A stretch of 64,000 bases of DNA, taken from Streptomyces xylophagus (GTDB lineage Bacteria; Actinomycetota; Actinomycetes; Streptomycetales; Streptomycetaceae). The stretch's first letter is position 1. Each line of letters starts with the position of its first letter. A program made the translations under genes and the position numbers. Below, piece after piece: positions 42,218 to 51,358 of the stretch. The stretch covers positions 1-64,000 of the forward strand of contig NZ_JNWO01000009.1 in NCBI RefSeq assembly GCF_000716435.1, in the 5' to 3' direction. A model generated the notes under the pieces. It ran no database searches and had not been told where the DNA came from. It saw only the letters and a program-made list of their open reading frames with translations.

Positions 42218-42330
42218 AAGCCCATCACCTGCACGAACAGCCCGGACAGCTAAAGTGCCGGCATTCGGACTGTCCGATTACCGACGGGCTGCAACACACC
42301 GGGGTGTTGCAGCCCGTCGGCGAAGCCGAC
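42218..42330 (+). repeat. 110-bp direct repeat, right copy
   Basis: Aligns with 40520-40630 (CACCTGCACGAACAGCCCGG at the start) and contains the 17-bp hairpin at 42281-42320. Confidence 0.6.
42281..42320. terminator. Perfect 17-bp stem hairpin
   Basis: CCGACGGGCTGCAACAC (42281-42297) and its exact complement (42304-42320) flank the loop ACCGGG. Strong bidirectional terminator. 42331-42935 contains the third att copy and its hairpin but no supported gene. Confidence 0.85.
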
Positions 42331-42456
42331 CTCTCCAATGGTCGCAGGAGCCAGAGGCGAATTCCGGTTTCGCACTATCTGCGATACAGGAGGGCACCAC
42401 ATCCTCCGAGGATCAAAGAACCTGCGAGCTCATTCGCAAGCCGAACTCTGATTGTG

Positions 42457-42498
42457 CTCTGGGGCCGTGTACGCAGATTCGAATCCTGCCAGGGGCAC
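42457..42498 (+). repeat. Diverged third att copy
   Basis: Matches 37 of 42 bases of the att core at 913-954, and the match continues into the int-proximal flank (CTTGGAT, the hairpin and GGCGGATGCCGCCG further on). It is the int-proximal end of a third, older insertion at the same tRNA type. Confidence 0.8.
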
Positions 42499-42515
42499 CT
42501 TGGATTTGCTACCCA

Positions 42516-42555
42516 AAGACCCCGCCATCAGCGCGTTAGCTGAGGACGGGGTCTT
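42516..42555 (+). terminator. Hairpin following the third att copy
   Basis: AAGACCCCG (42516-42524) pairs with CGGGGTCTT (42547-42555); counterpart of the hairpin at 972-1011. Confidence 0.65.
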
Positions 42556-42935
42556 CGCGTTTGTGCAGGCGGATGCCGCCGGAAGCAGCTGATTGTCAGT
42601 GATCACGTAATGGTGACGTAATGATCTTGGCGAAGCTTCCGGCAGGTCAACGGCCGTTTGCTGTCTTCCTGTCCAGTCTCTACGCAGGCGGCCAAGTCTC
42701 TCCGTCTGACCGCGCTCAAGTGAAGATCCCGGGCATGTGGCCACGCGGCTCGTCGTCAGCCTTCACGCTGGCCACATGTGAGGTCCCGCAGCACGAGACC
42801 CTGGGTGCGGAGCACCAGCCCCACGCCCATTTGACGCAACCGCCGCTGTCCGCATGTGTCTTAGGTTCGGCCGCTCAGGACTCCGCCAGGGGCCTGCCGT
42901 CTCATACGGCCAGCACGTTGGATCAAGGAGGAGAG

Positions 42936-43709
42936 ATGCTGGCGAACCTATTGCCTGGCCTTCGTGACGTCCGGGCACCATTGTCGGCGGGGTGCATCTG
43001 GCTCTTGACGCTCTGGCTGATCATGGAGGATCGGGTCCCGACGCGGGAGCAAGCACAAGGGGTGTGGGCGTCGTTGTACCGCCTCGGTGGCTTGATGGGC
43101 CCCGCCGCATTGCTGGCGTCCGCAGCCTTCGCCGCGTACCTCATCGGCGCAATGTTGATGGTCCGCGTCGCCACGGTGAACGTACAAGAAGCACGGAAAA
43201 CGGCGAGACTCAGGAACATTCAGATGGCTCTCACGCCTCGCGTGTCGAAGCTCGCGTTCGATGACCTGGTCAGCTTCCTGCAAGCGCAAGGGCGAGTACC
43301 TGTACCGAAGCCAAATGAGATCAGAGATCCTCGTCGTGAGCAGGGCGAGCGTGGTCTGGTCAATCTGGTAGCACGCGACGTGCTTGGCGAGACCAGACAG
43401 CTTCGTATCAAACTCCTGATCGCCAACTACGACTTGTTCAACGAGTACGACCGAGCCGTGGGCGAGGCAGAGTTCCGCAAGAACGTCGCCTACTCCCTCG
43501 TAGGCCTCGCGGCAACGCTCAGCTGGCTCTACTCCCCTTGGTGGGCTCTCATGCTGGTCGTGCCTTTCCGGCTCTACATCGCCGGGGTGGGGAGCGAGCG
43601 AATAGCCAACGACGTCATCATCCAGGCTGTAGTCGCGGGACTCCTGGAACCCGCCACCTTGACCGGAGCCGCGGGTCTGCCGGCAGTTCCCGCGAAGCGG
43701 AGCCCATAG
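42936..43709 (+). CDS. Membrane protein of unknown function (remnant-element cargo)
   Basis: 257 residues from ATG 42936, preceded by AAGGAGGAGAG. Membrane helices at about 15-32 (LSAGCIWLLTLWLIM), 52-75 (GPAALLASAAFAAYLIGAML) and 190-215 (NVAYSLVGLAATLSWLYSPW; ALMLVVPFRLYIAG); the middle 100 residues are a soluble helical domain. Native codon usage. The three-helix layout with a large cytoplasmic loop is seen in several accessory membrane proteins of Streptomyces, but I recognise no named family. Confidence 0.75.
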   Translation: MLANLLPGLRDVRAPLSAGCIWLLTLWLIMEDRVPTREQAQGVWASLYRLGGLMGPAALLASAAFAAYLIGAMLMVRVATVNVQEARKTARLRNIQMALTPRVSKLAFDDLVSFLQAQGRVPVPKPNEIRDPRREQGERGLVNLVARDVLGETRQLRIKLLIANYDLFNEYDRAVGEAEFRKNVAYSLVGLAATLSWLYSPWWALMLVVPFRLYIAGVGSERIANDVIIQAVVAGLLEPATLTGAAGLPAVPAKRSP

Positions 43710-43793
43710 CGTCGCGAGCGTCCGATACGCCTCCGACACGACGAGCCCCGGATTTCTCCCGGGCTCGTGTGAGGGGCGTGTGGGCTGTGTCAG

Positions 43794-44015
43794 TCAGTCT
43801 TCCGCGTCGCCCTCCTCCCCCGGACCCCTCAGGATCCGGTCGTTCATCTCCTGCTCCTGGCCTTCGACGCACTTGGCATAGATCCTCAGCAAGACGTCGG
43901 CCGAGTGACCGGCACGGGCCACCACCTCCGAGGCGGGCACACCGGAGTCGAGCCACGGGGACACGCCCGCGCGACGGAGGTCGTACGGAGGGAAGGCCGG
44001 CGCCGAGGACAACAG
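43794..44015 (-). pseudogene. Integrase C-terminal fragment (third element)
   Basis: 73 residues closely matching the end of the integrase at 1807: YDLRRAGVSPWLDSGVPASE, then VVARAGHSADVLLRIYAKCV and EGQEQEMNDRIL. The catalytic His and Tyr survive, but everything before the second Arg box is missing, so it is inactive. Confidence 0.85.
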
Positions 44016-44234
44016 TGCGGAATCTGAGGTGTGGTTCTCCTTCTGGCCGGGCCGACTGTCCGTTGTGCCTGGTCGATCAGCACGCTCGCCGTCGTCAGCC
44101 GCGGTAGCCGTCAGAGCGCTTCGTCCAGCTTCCAGGACTTGCAACTTTCGACAGCTTCCGCCCTTCATGCTGTTGAGGTGGCCATCTCCGTCCGTCGTAG
44201 TCGATCGGCTCCTCGGGGCCGCTGCACCCCTAGC

Positions 44235-44510
44235 CTCTGGCCCGTGTGGTTGGTCGCGCCTGTGGCACTGACAGCCGTCGGCCTGCTCGGATAGGCGATC
44301 TACCACCAGGCCTACGCCTGCTTCGCCCACGCCGCCGCTCACCGGACACCGGTCAAGCCGGTCAACGACGTCCTCAAGGCCACTGTCACCGTTCTGACGA
44401 TGATCGGTGCTGTCTTGGCCAGCCTGTACGCCTACCGCAAGCAGTTACTCGCCGAGAGCGACGCCCACCGCGCGGACGCATCGCAGCTCGCCGAACGCCG
44501 GGTAGCGCAC
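44235..44510 (+). pseudogene. Pentapeptide-repeat protein, N-terminal remnant
   Basis: The frame reads PVWLVAPVALTAVGLLG, an in-frame TAG (44292-44294), then ...VTVLTMIGAVLASLYAYRKQ and LLAESDAHRADASQLAERR. This membrane-plus-coil start is typical of Streptomyces pentapeptide-repeat proteins; the repeat part itself is absent. 44511-44738 shows no gene, only a diverged GTGCCAGATCCTGTG..CGGGGAAC stretch resembling the composite repeats. Confidence 0.6.
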
Positions 44511-44738
44511 TCCCGCACGGCAGTTCCCAGCCTGCTCCCTCGTGAGGTCCGTGCCATAGGCGTGCCAGATCCTGTGAAGAACCGCGGGGAACGGCGGGAG
44601 AACCGGCCTCGATGCCAACGCGTAGGTCCGGCCCCGCACCGCCTGCCCCCTTCGCAACGCCCGCCCCAAGAGCCGTACAACTTCTCCCCAACAACAGATG
44701 TCTGGTACGGCAACAGCACCTGTCCCGGGGGGGATATT

Positions 44739-46412
44739 TTGATCAAGGTAAGCGTTGTCGTGCCTGTGTTCAACGCCGGTTCCTACATTGAGCGTTGTGC
44801 TCCGTCGCTGGTCAACCAGAGTTTGGGGGCGGATGCGTACGAGGTTCTGTATGTCGACGACGGGTCTACGGACGACTCGGCCGAGCGGCTGGGGCGGCTG
44901 GCCGAGATGCATGCGCATGTGCGGGTCCATCGGCAGGACAACTCGGGGTGGCCGGGGAAGCCGCGGAACGTGGGGATCGATCGGGCCAGGGGGAAGTACG
45001 TCCAATTCGTGGACCAGGACGACGAGTTGTCGTACGAGGCGTTGGAGCGGTTGTACGCGCTGGCGGAGCGGAACGGGTCGGACATCGTGCTGGGGAAGGT
45101 GCACGGGACGATGCAGGGGCCCAGCAATGTGTTCAAGCGGACCGTCGAGCGGTGTACGGCGGCCGACGCGCCGCTGTTCGAGAGTCTGACGCCGCACAAG
45201 ATGTTCCGGCGGGAGTTCCTGCGGGAGCACGGGATCCGGTTCCCGGAGGGGCGGGTCAGGCTGGAGGACCAGTTGTTCATGGCGCGCACCTACGTGCGGG
45301 CCAAGACGGTGTCGATACTCGGCAACTACCCCTGCTACCAATGGAATCGGCGTGAGGACGGCGGCAACAACAGCAGTCGCCGGATCACCGCCGACGACTA
45401 CTACGGCCACCTGGGCAACGTCGTGGAGGCGATCAAGGAGGGCACGCAGCCGGGCGATCTGCAGGACCGGCTGCTGCGCCGGTCCTACCGGGTGGAGTTG
45501 TTGCGGCCGGTGAGTGAGCCTCGGGTGCTGCGGCGCAGTGGGAAGGATCTGGAGGAGTACTTCACCACCGTTCGGCGGATGGCCATGACCAGTTATCCGC
45601 CGGGGGTGCGGGAAGGGCTTCCGGCGATCAGTGGGCTGCGGGCGGAGTTGCTCGTGCAGGGGCGGCTGGAGTCCCTGGTCGAACTCGCCCGGCGTACCGA
45701 GCAGATCAGGGCGCACGTCGAGGTGGACGACATGCGGTGGCGGAACGGCAAGTTGGTGATCCGGTCCCGGGTCGGCATGGTCCGGGGCGATGGGGAGCCG
45801 TTGACCGTCGTGGAGCGTGGCGGGCGGATGTTGCTCGATCCCGAACTTCTCGACGGCATCGAGGGAGCTGAGGGGTGGGAGGTGCCCGATCCCTTCTCGT
45901 ACGCGTACGGGGAACTCATCGTGCACGACACCGCCGGCAACCACTGGTGGTACCCGGACGGGGAGTTGGCGCCGGCGTTGGAAGCGATCGGCGGTGGTCG
46001 CCATCGGGTTGTCGTCGTCGGTGAGAGTGTCGTCGATCCGTTGACGGTCGCCGGCGGCGAGGCCCTGGACCCCGGCACCTATCAAGTCTGGGCCAGCGCC
46101 CAGCTGTTGGGCGTCGGTCGGCGGCCCCGGCTGACACCCGCCGCGGGGCGCGGCCGTATCGCTCTCGGCACCGTTGCCGTCGGTTCGCCCGGGCGCCTTG
46201 TCTCCCCCACCTGGGCCGGTCCCAGCGGCCAACTCCGGCTCGGCGTCGGCGGACCCGGCCGGATCGGCACCACCCGCCGGCTCGTGCTGCGCACCGCCGC
46301 CGACCATCGCCTCCGTCACGCTGTCCGCGAGATGTTGCGGCGCCTCCCGCGCGGCGCCAGCCGGAACATCCGTGCCGCCGCGCGCAACGCCGAACGCTGG
46401 ATGCTGCGGTAG
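44739..46412 (+). CDS. Family 2 glycosyltransferase
   Basis: 557 residues. GT-A fold at 1-230: KVSVVVPVFNAGSYIERCAP, YEVLYVDDGSTDDSAERLGR, NSGWPGKPRNVGIDRARGKY, and the metal/nucleotide site VQFVDQDDELS; GRVRLEDQLFMARTYV holds a likely catalytic acid. Residues 330-557 form a beta-rich C-terminal region, as in teichoic-acid and capsule glycosyltransferases, probably for acceptor or membrane-surface binding. A TTG at 44739 preceded by a G-run is the best start. It transfers a sugar from an activated donor to an unknown cell-wall or surface acceptor. First chromosomal gene after the insertion zone. Confidence 0.88.
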   Translation: MIKVSVVVPVFNAGSYIERCAPSLVNQSLGADAYEVLYVDDGSTDDSAERLGRLAEMHAHVRVHRQDNSGWPGKPRNVGIDRARGKYVQFVDQDDELSYEALERLYALAERNGSDIVLGKVHGTMQGPSNVFKRTVERCTAADAPLFESLTPHKMFRREFLREHGIRFPEGRVRLEDQLFMARTYVRAKTVSILGNYPCYQWNRREDGGNNSSRRITADDYYGHLGNVVEAIKEGTQPGDLQDRLLRRSYRVELLRPVSEPRVLRRSGKDLEEYFTTVRRMAMTSYPPGVREGLPAISGLRAELLVQGRLESLVELARRTEQIRAHVEVDDMRWRNGKLVIRSRVGMVRGDGEPLTVVERGGRMLLDPELLDGIEGAEGWEVPDPFSYAYGELIVHDTAGNHWWYPDGELAPALEAIGGGRHRVVVVGESVVDPLTVAGGEALDPGTYQVWASAQLLGVGRRPRLTPAAGRGRIALGTVAVGSPGRLVSPTWAGPSGQLRLGVGGPGRIGTTRRLVLRTAADHRLRHAVREMLRRLPRGASRNIRAAARNAERWMLR

Positions 46413-46508
46413 CGGCAAGAGTAACTCTGGTGATTTGTACAGGAGTTGGGTGGCTGCGGCGCCGGATACGGGGGACGCGAGCGGGACGGCGGCGGTGTCG
46501 CGCCACGC

Positions 46509-46533
46509 CACGTCACGTCACGTCACGTCACGT
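46509..46533. repeat. Five tandem copies of CACGT
   Basis: A 5-bp microsatellite, CACGT x5 followed by CACGC, in the 165-bp gap between convergent genes. Confidence 0.9.
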
Positions 46534-46578
46534 CACGCGACCAACAGCGCTCGATGGACCTCGCGGGCGGCCCCGGAG

Positions 46579-47439
46579 TCAGTGGCCCTCGGTAGCGAAA
46601 TCGTCCGTGCCCAGCACCTTGAGCAGGGCCAGTTTCTGCTGACTTTCCGTGCCCGGAGTGGCCGTGAAGATGAGGAGGGACTGGCCCTGGTCCGGTTCCA
46701 GGAGGAGTTGGCAGTAGAGGTCCAGGCGTCCGACCTGGGGGTGGACGAAGCTCTTGGTCTCGCTCCAGCGCAGGCCCACCTCGTGGCGCTCCCACAAGCG
46801 TGCGAACTCGGCGCTGGTGCGCAGCAGTTCGTCCGCCAGGTCGGTCGCCGGGGAGCCGGGTCCGTCCCGGGCGACGGCCGCGCGCAGCAGGGCGGCGTTG
46901 GTGCGACTGCTGTCGTCGTGCTGCTCGGGGTCGTAGCGCTCGCGGGCGGCCGGATCGGTGAACCAACGGTACGTCGCGCTGCGGGAGTTGCCGGTGTACT
47001 GGGTCTGGTCGCCGAGCAGTGCCACGGCGGACGGCGTCTGGAGGAGTGTCTCGCCCAGGGGGCCCATGACCTGTGCGGTGGTGTCGGCCAGGCCGTCCAT
47101 GACCCGCATCAGGCCGGGGCTGACGTGCTCAACGCGCAGGTCTCGGCGGGCTGTTCGGTAGCCGGCGAGCAGGAACAGGTGATCGCGTTCGTCGGGGGTC
47201 AGCCGTAGGCCGCGGGCGATGGCCGCGATCATCTGCTCCGACGGTTGCGGGCCGTCGCCGCGTTCCAGTCGGGCGAAGTAGTCGGCGGACATGGTGCACA
47301 GCTCCGCGACCTCCTCGCGGCGCAGGCCCGGAGCGCGTCGGCGTTGGCCGCGGCGCAGCCCGACGTCCTCCGGTTGCAGCGCCGTGCGGCGGGTGCGGAG
47401 GAAGGCGCCGAGGGACGAGCGGTCGAACGTGTGGTCCAT
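46579..47439 (-). CDS. XRE-family regulator with MmyB-like ligand-binding domain
   Basis: 286 residues. The helix-turn-helix (10-85) reads LRREEVAELCTMSADYFARL, then ERGDGPQPSEQMIAAIARGL. The C-terminal domain (100-286) is of the MmyB-like type (YRWFTDPAARERYDPEQHDD; LWERHEVGLRWSETKSFVHP; VGRLDLYCQLLLEPDQGQSL), thought to bind a fatty-acid-like ligand. ATG 47439 has GGGGA before it. It is divergent from the SDR gene, a common arrangement in Streptomyces in which it represses the adjacent dehydrogenase. Confidence 0.92.
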   Translation of the reverse strand: MDHTFDRSSLGAFLRTRRTALQPEDVGLRRGQRRRAPGLRREEVAELCTMSADYFARLERGDGPQPSEQMIAAIARGLRLTPDERDHLFLLAGYRTARRDLRVEHVSPGLMRVMDGLADTTAQVMGPLGETLLQTPSAVALLGDQTQYTGNSRSATYRWFTDPAARERYDPEQHDDSSRTNAALLRAAVARDGPGSPATDLADELLRTSAEFARLWERHEVGLRWSETKSFVHPQVGRLDLYCQLLLEPDQGQSLLIFTATPGTESQQKLALLKVLGTDDFATEGH

Positions 47440-47609
47440 GGTCCCCATCGTTGGTCATCCGGCGCGGCTTAGCCACGACCTGCCAGTCAGTGGTTGCGCA
47501 TGTCCTTCCAGCGCCCGTGGTGCGGCGAGTTCACTGGCGATGCGATCACCGGTCACCGGTCGCGGTGAATCCGTAGCAGCGCACCACTCACACCACGGAG
47601 CCAACTCCC

Positions 47610-48479
47610 ATGACCCGCATGACCAGTTGGACAGCGAACGACCTTCCCGACTTGAGCGGCCGTACGGTCGTGATCACCGGGGCCGGGCGTGGCCTCGGGC
47701 TGATCACCGCACGCGAACTCGCCCGTGCCGGTGCCCGTGTCGTGCTGGGGGTGCGCGACACCGGCAAGGCCCGCGCCGCCGTCTCCGGTCTGCCCGGCAC
47801 CTTCGACATCCGGCCGCTCGACGTGTCGGACCTGGCTTCGGTGCGCGCCTTCGCCGACTCGTGGTCTGGCGACATCGACATCCTGATCAACAACGCCGGT
47901 GTGATGGACATCCCCGCCGCGCGCACCGCCGACGGCCTCGATCTCCAGACGGCCACCAACTACACCGGACCCTTCCTGCTGACCACCCTGCTGCTGGAGC
48001 ACATCACCGACCGCGTCGTGCACGTCACCAGCGAGCTGCACAAGCAGGGCCGGATCGACCTGGACGACCTCGACTGGCGGACGCGCAAGCACAACGGGAT
48101 GCAGGCCTACCAGGCGTCGAAGCTCGCCGTGGTCCTGTTCTCGCTGGAGTTGCAGCGCCGGCTGAGCGACGCCGGCAGCCCGGTGCGCTCGGTACTCGCG
48201 AGCCCCGGCATCGCCCGCACCTCGCTCGCGGCCCACTCCCGGTCGAACGTCGTCAACCGGTTCACGTTCCTCACCAACTCCCCGGAGAGCGGGGCGCTTT
48301 CGCTGCTCTATGCCGCGACCCAGGACGTCCCCGGCAACTCCTACATCGGGCCGGACGGGCTGGGCGGCTTCCGGGGCTCCCCCGCCCTCCGCCGACCGGG
48401 CAGGGCCGGCCTCGATCCGGCCCTGGCCCGCCGGCTGTGGGACGCGACCGCCGACCTCGTCGGGGCGGTCGCCCGATGA
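47610..48479 (+). CDS. Short-chain dehydrogenase/reductase
   Basis: 289 residues with a Rossmann fold: TVVITGAGRGLGLITARELA (cofactor glycine motif), DIDILINNAGVMDIP, and the active site YQASK with an upstream Ser (VVHVTSELHK). Probably NADP(H)-dependent and related to retinol/protochlorophyllide-type reductases. It starts the operon with the hydrolase (4-base overlap ATGA at 48476) and is divergent from the MmyB-type regulator. Confidence 0.92.
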   Translation: MTRMTSWTANDLPDLSGRTVVITGAGRGLGLITARELARAGARVVLGVRDTGKARAAVSGLPGTFDIRPLDVSDLASVRAFADSWSGDIDILINNAGVMDIPAARTADGLDLQTATNYTGPFLLTTLLLEHITDRVVHVTSELHKQGRIDLDDLDWRTRKHNGMQAYQASKLAVVLFSLELQRRLSDAGSPVRSVLASPGIARTSLAAHSRSNVVNRFTFLTNSPESGALSLLYAATQDVPGNSYIGPDGLGGFRGSPALRRPGRAGLDPALARRLWDATADLVGAVAR

Positions 48480-49465
48480 GTTGTCTGAAGGCGCCTCTCG
48501 AGGCCGCCGACCACGCCGAGATCTACGTACCGCACGGCTACCCGGAACAGACCGTCGATCTCGGCGAGATCCGGATGAACTACGCCGTGGCCGGCGACCC
48601 CGAACTCCCCGCCATGCTGCTCATCCCGGCGCAGACGGAGTCCTGGTGGGGCTACGAGGCCGCGATGCGCCTGCTGGCCGACCGCTACCAGGTGTACGCG
48701 GTCGACCTGCGCGGCCAGGGCCGGTCCACGTGGACGCCGGGGCGCTACAGCCTGGACATCTTCGGCGGTGACCTGGTCCGCTTCCTCGACCGGGTCGTCC
48801 AACGGCCCGTCGTGGTCTGCGGGTTGTCGTCCGGCGGCGTGATCGCGGCCTGGCTGTCCGCCTTCGCGGCGCCCGGCCAGATCCGTGCCGCGGTCTACGA
48901 GGACGCCCCGCTGTTCGCCTCAGAGACCGACCCCGCGGTCGGGCCGTCCATCCGGCAGGGGGTCGCCCCGATGTTCCGGCTGTGGCACAAGTGGCTCGGA
49001 CCTCAGTGGAGCATCGGCGACTTCGCCGGGATGCGGGCGGCGACGGTCCGCGAGATCCCCGCCTGGATGCTCGCCGCGCTGGAGAAGATGGCACCGGCCG
49101 GCACGGGAGGCCCGCCGACCGCCGTACCGCAGGATCTTCGGGAGTACGACCCCGAGTGGGGTGACGCGTTCGTCTCCGGGCGGGCCACCCTCAACTGCGA
49201 CCACGAAGTGATGCTGCGTCAGGTCAAGGTACCGGTGCTGTTCACCCATCACTTCCGTCAAGTGGACCCGGACACCGGGCAGTTGCTCGGCGCGATCACC
49301 GACCTCCAGGTGCGTCGGGTACGCCAGTTGATCGAGGCCGGCGGCAACACCTTCACCTACCGCGCGTTCCCGGACATGCCGCACTCCCTGCACGGCCACG
49401 ACCCGGCCGCCTACGTCGACACGATCACCGCGTGGGACGACGGCCCGGCCGCCGGCCCCGCATAG
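48476..49465 (+). CDS. Alpha/beta hydrolase
   Basis: 329 residues. The fold is seen in MNYAVAGDPELPAMLLIPAQ, VYAVDLRGQGRS, the nucleophile elbow VVCGLSSGGVIAAWLS (Ser), an acidic residue after the sixth strand and the catalytic His in FPDMPHSLHGHDP. Substrate unknown; epoxide hydrolase or esterase-like reactions are possible. ATG 48476 overlaps the SDR stop, so the two are translationally coupled. Confidence 0.88.
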   Translation: MSCLKAPLEAADHAEIYVPHGYPEQTVDLGEIRMNYAVAGDPELPAMLLIPAQTESWWGYEAAMRLLADRYQVYAVDLRGQGRSTWTPGRYSLDIFGGDLVRFLDRVVQRPVVVCGLSSGGVIAAWLSAFAAPGQIRAAVYEDAPLFASETDPAVGPSIRQGVAPMFRLWHKWLGPQWSIGDFAGMRAATVREIPAWMLAALEKMAPAGTGGPPTAVPQDLREYDPEWGDAFVSGRATLNCDHEVMLRQVKVPVLFTHHFRQVDPDTGQLLGAITDLQVRRVRQLIEAGGNTFTYRAFPDMPHSLHGHDPAAYVDTITAWDDGPAAGPA

Positions 49466-49501
49466 ACAACACCCCTACGACGACTTGGACTTGGTGGAGA
49501 A

Positions 49502-50500
49502 ATGACGCTACAGACACACACAGTCGGCGGACGCGGCCTGGTCGCCTCCGTCGAGGGACTCGGCACCATGGGCATGACCGCGATGTACGGCACCCCTGAC
49601 GAGGACGAGGCGATCAGGACCGTGCACCGGGCGGTCGAACTGGGCGTCACGATGTTCGACACCGCGGACATGTACGGCCCCTTCACCGGTGAGGAACTGC
49701 TCGGCCGGGCGCTGAAAGGTCACCGTGACGAACTCGTCGTGGCGACGAAGGGCGGCGGCGTCACGCTCGACGGGACCGGGAAGATCGTCGGCGGCCCCAA
49801 CGGACGCCCCGCCTATCTACGGGCGTGCGTGGAGGGCTCGTTGAGCCGGTTGGGCACCGACCACATCGACCTGTACTACCTGCACCGGGTCGACCCCGGT
49901 GTGCCCGTCGAGGAGACCTTCGGCGCCCTCGGTGATCTGGTGACGGAGGGAAAGCTGCGGTACCTCGGTGTCAGCGAGGCGTCCCCGGCGAGCATCCGGG
50001 CGGCGCACGCGGTGGCCCCTCTGTCGGCGGTGCAGACCGAGTACTCGCTGTTCAGCCGTAACGTCGAGGTCAACGGTGTGCTCGACACGGTCCGTGAACT
50101 GGGGATCGGTTTCGTCGCGTACGCGCCGCTCGGCCGCGGCTTCCTCACCGGGGCCGTGCGATCGGTGCGCGACCTGCCGGCCCATGACTTCCGCCGCACC
50201 TCGCCGCGCTTCGCCGACGCGCACCTGGAGCAGAACCTCTCGCTCCTCGACCGGATCGTCGCGACGGCGGACCGCCTCGGCGTGAGCACCGGTCAACTCG
50301 CCCTCGCCTGGGTGCTCGCCCAGGACGGCGTCACGGCCGTCCCGGGAACGAAGCGGCGCACCTGGCTCGACCAGAACGTCGCCGCCGCCGGCATCGAACT
50401 CGACCCCGCGGTCATCGCCGGACTGAGCGCCGCGATTCCGGTCGGAGCCGCGGCAGGAGACCGCTACACACCCCTGGGCATGGCCTCGATCCAGGAGTGA
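49502..50500 (+). CDS. Aldo/keto reductase
   Basis: 332 residues of the AKR barrel: the catalytic set is visible as MFDTADMYGPF (Asp, Tyr), VVATKGGG (Lys) and LYYLHRVDP (His); the NADP-binding end reads VTAVPGTKRRTWLDQNV. Similar to the AKR13 / YakC type. A GGAGAA ribosome site precedes ATG 49502. It lies 36 bases after the hydrolase and is probably co-transcribed with the SDR and hydrolase as a small detoxification or biosynthetic set. Confidence 0.92.
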   Translation: MTLQTHTVGGRGLVASVEGLGTMGMTAMYGTPDEDEAIRTVHRAVELGVTMFDTADMYGPFTGEELLGRALKGHRDELVVATKGGGVTLDGTGKIVGGPNGRPAYLRACVEGSLSRLGTDHIDLYYLHRVDPGVPVEETFGALGDLVTEGKLRYLGVSEASPASIRAAHAVAPLSAVQTEYSLFSRNVEVNGVLDTVRELGIGFVAYAPLGRGFLTGAVRSVRDLPAHDFRRTSPRFADAHLEQNLSLLDRIVATADRLGVSTGQLALAWVLAQDGVTAVPGTKRRTWLDQNVAAAGIELDPAVIAGLSAAIPVGAAAGDRYTPLGMASIQE

Positions 50501-50515
50501 TCCCCAGGACCCGGA

Positions 50516-51295
50516 TCAGGTCTGCTGCTCGTACTGAAGGCCGGCATACCGTCGGGCGGCAATGTCCTCCCGGGTGCCGACGATCAGGTTCATGGTGTAC
50601 ACCGTGTAGTCGATCGCCTGCCCGGCTATTTGCGCGAAGAGTACGAGATCGCCCTCGTCCGGAGCCATGTCCCAGGGGTCGGAGAGCCCGCCGATCTGTA
50701 CGCAGGCGCCGGGGCGTCGTCCACCGAAGGCCAGGTCGCGGACGGCTTCCTCGAAACTCTCCAGAACGTCCACCGCTCCGTCGCCGTCCAGGAACTCGCC
50801 GGTCCGCGGGCCCCCTTGCCATTCGCTGTCGAGGGTCAGCCCGGGCACGGGATAGAGGGTGCGCGGTTCATAGACCCTCGCCTCCATGGCCTCACCTCTG
50901 AAGTCGTACGACGCGGCGCGCTCCGTGGTGGGTGCTCCGGCGGGGACATGGAGCACCGCGGACGACTCGGGCGGGTACGAGATCTCGGTGAAGAACAACA
51001 GGTGCCCGTCGGCGGGGAGTTCGATGTCCAGGACGTCGTGGGGCAGGGCCGCGCAGTCGACGCTCAGCACGAGCGGCTCCCTCCCCTCGGGCCACTCCAC
51101 CCCGTCCGGCAGTGCGGGGAGCCCGCCCGTTCGTGCGGCCGGGCGGGCGTTCTCCCGCAGGGACTCGGGCACTTCCTTGTGCTGCACCAGGTAGAGGCAC
51201 GGCCGGGTCCCGGCCATCAACTCCCGTGCGACGGGACCGGGTACGCCGTATTCGGCGGCCGTCTTTAGGAGGAGCCGTTCGTCGATCGATGTCAT
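50516..51295 (-). CDS. YwqG-like (DUF1963) protein
   Basis: 259 residues. Typical segments: GLPALPDGVEWPEGREPLVL, LPADGHLLFFTEISYPP, QIGGLSDPWDMAPDEGDLVL and a final YTMNLIVGTREDIAARRYAG. YwqG-type proteins have no proven activity; some sit in toxin/immunity neighbourhoods. ATG 51295 is chosen over 51340 because the family core follows closely. It is convergent with the aldo/keto reductase. Confidence 0.85.
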   Translation of the reverse strand: MTSIDERLLLKTAAEYGVPGPVARELMAGTRPCLYLVQHKEVPESLRENARPAARTGGLPALPDGVEWPEGREPLVLSVDCAALPHDVLDIELPADGHLLFFTEISYPPESSAVLHVPAGAPTTERAASYDFRGEAMEARVYEPRTLYPVPGLTLDSEWQGGPRTGEFLDGDGAVDVLESFEEAVRDLAFGGRRPGACVQIGGLSDPWDMAPDEGDLVLFAQIAGQAIDYTVYTMNLIVGTREDIAARRYAGLQYEQQT

Positions 51296-51358
51296 GCCGG
51301 CGATCGTGCCACGGGCCACTGACATGTCTCGGAAGCTCAACTACCTCGCTGGGGTGCG

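Larger units (their letters stand above)
31166..42498. mobile_element. Older decayed integrated element (about 11.3 kb)
   Basis: The segment between the second att repeat and a diverged third att copy (42457-42498). It contains a frameshifted integrase, an intact-looking xis, a stop-interrupted RepA-like ATPase, a broken HNH gene, an IS1380 transposase and an IS5 fragment. Because its integrase sits in the middle and not at an end, and several repeat pairs occur inside, it is probably a composite of more than one insertion. Confidence 0.6.
42457..44015. mobile_element. Remnant of a third tRNA-Arg element
   Basis: Same order as the first element's int end: att, hairpin, one cargo gene (42936-43709) and an integrase on the minus strand, of which only the C-terminus remains (43794-44015). 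The remaining core is deleted. Confidence 0.65.

Noticed and set aside
44600..46412. Biosynthetic gene cluster around the glycosyltransferase and ketosynthase
   Set aside because: The two genes are 14 kb apart, with unrelated genes between and no carrier protein, so there is no cluster.
44445..46511. Long minus-strand open frame opposite the glycosyltransferase
   Set aside because: Shadow frame; the plus strand carries a clear GT2 domain.
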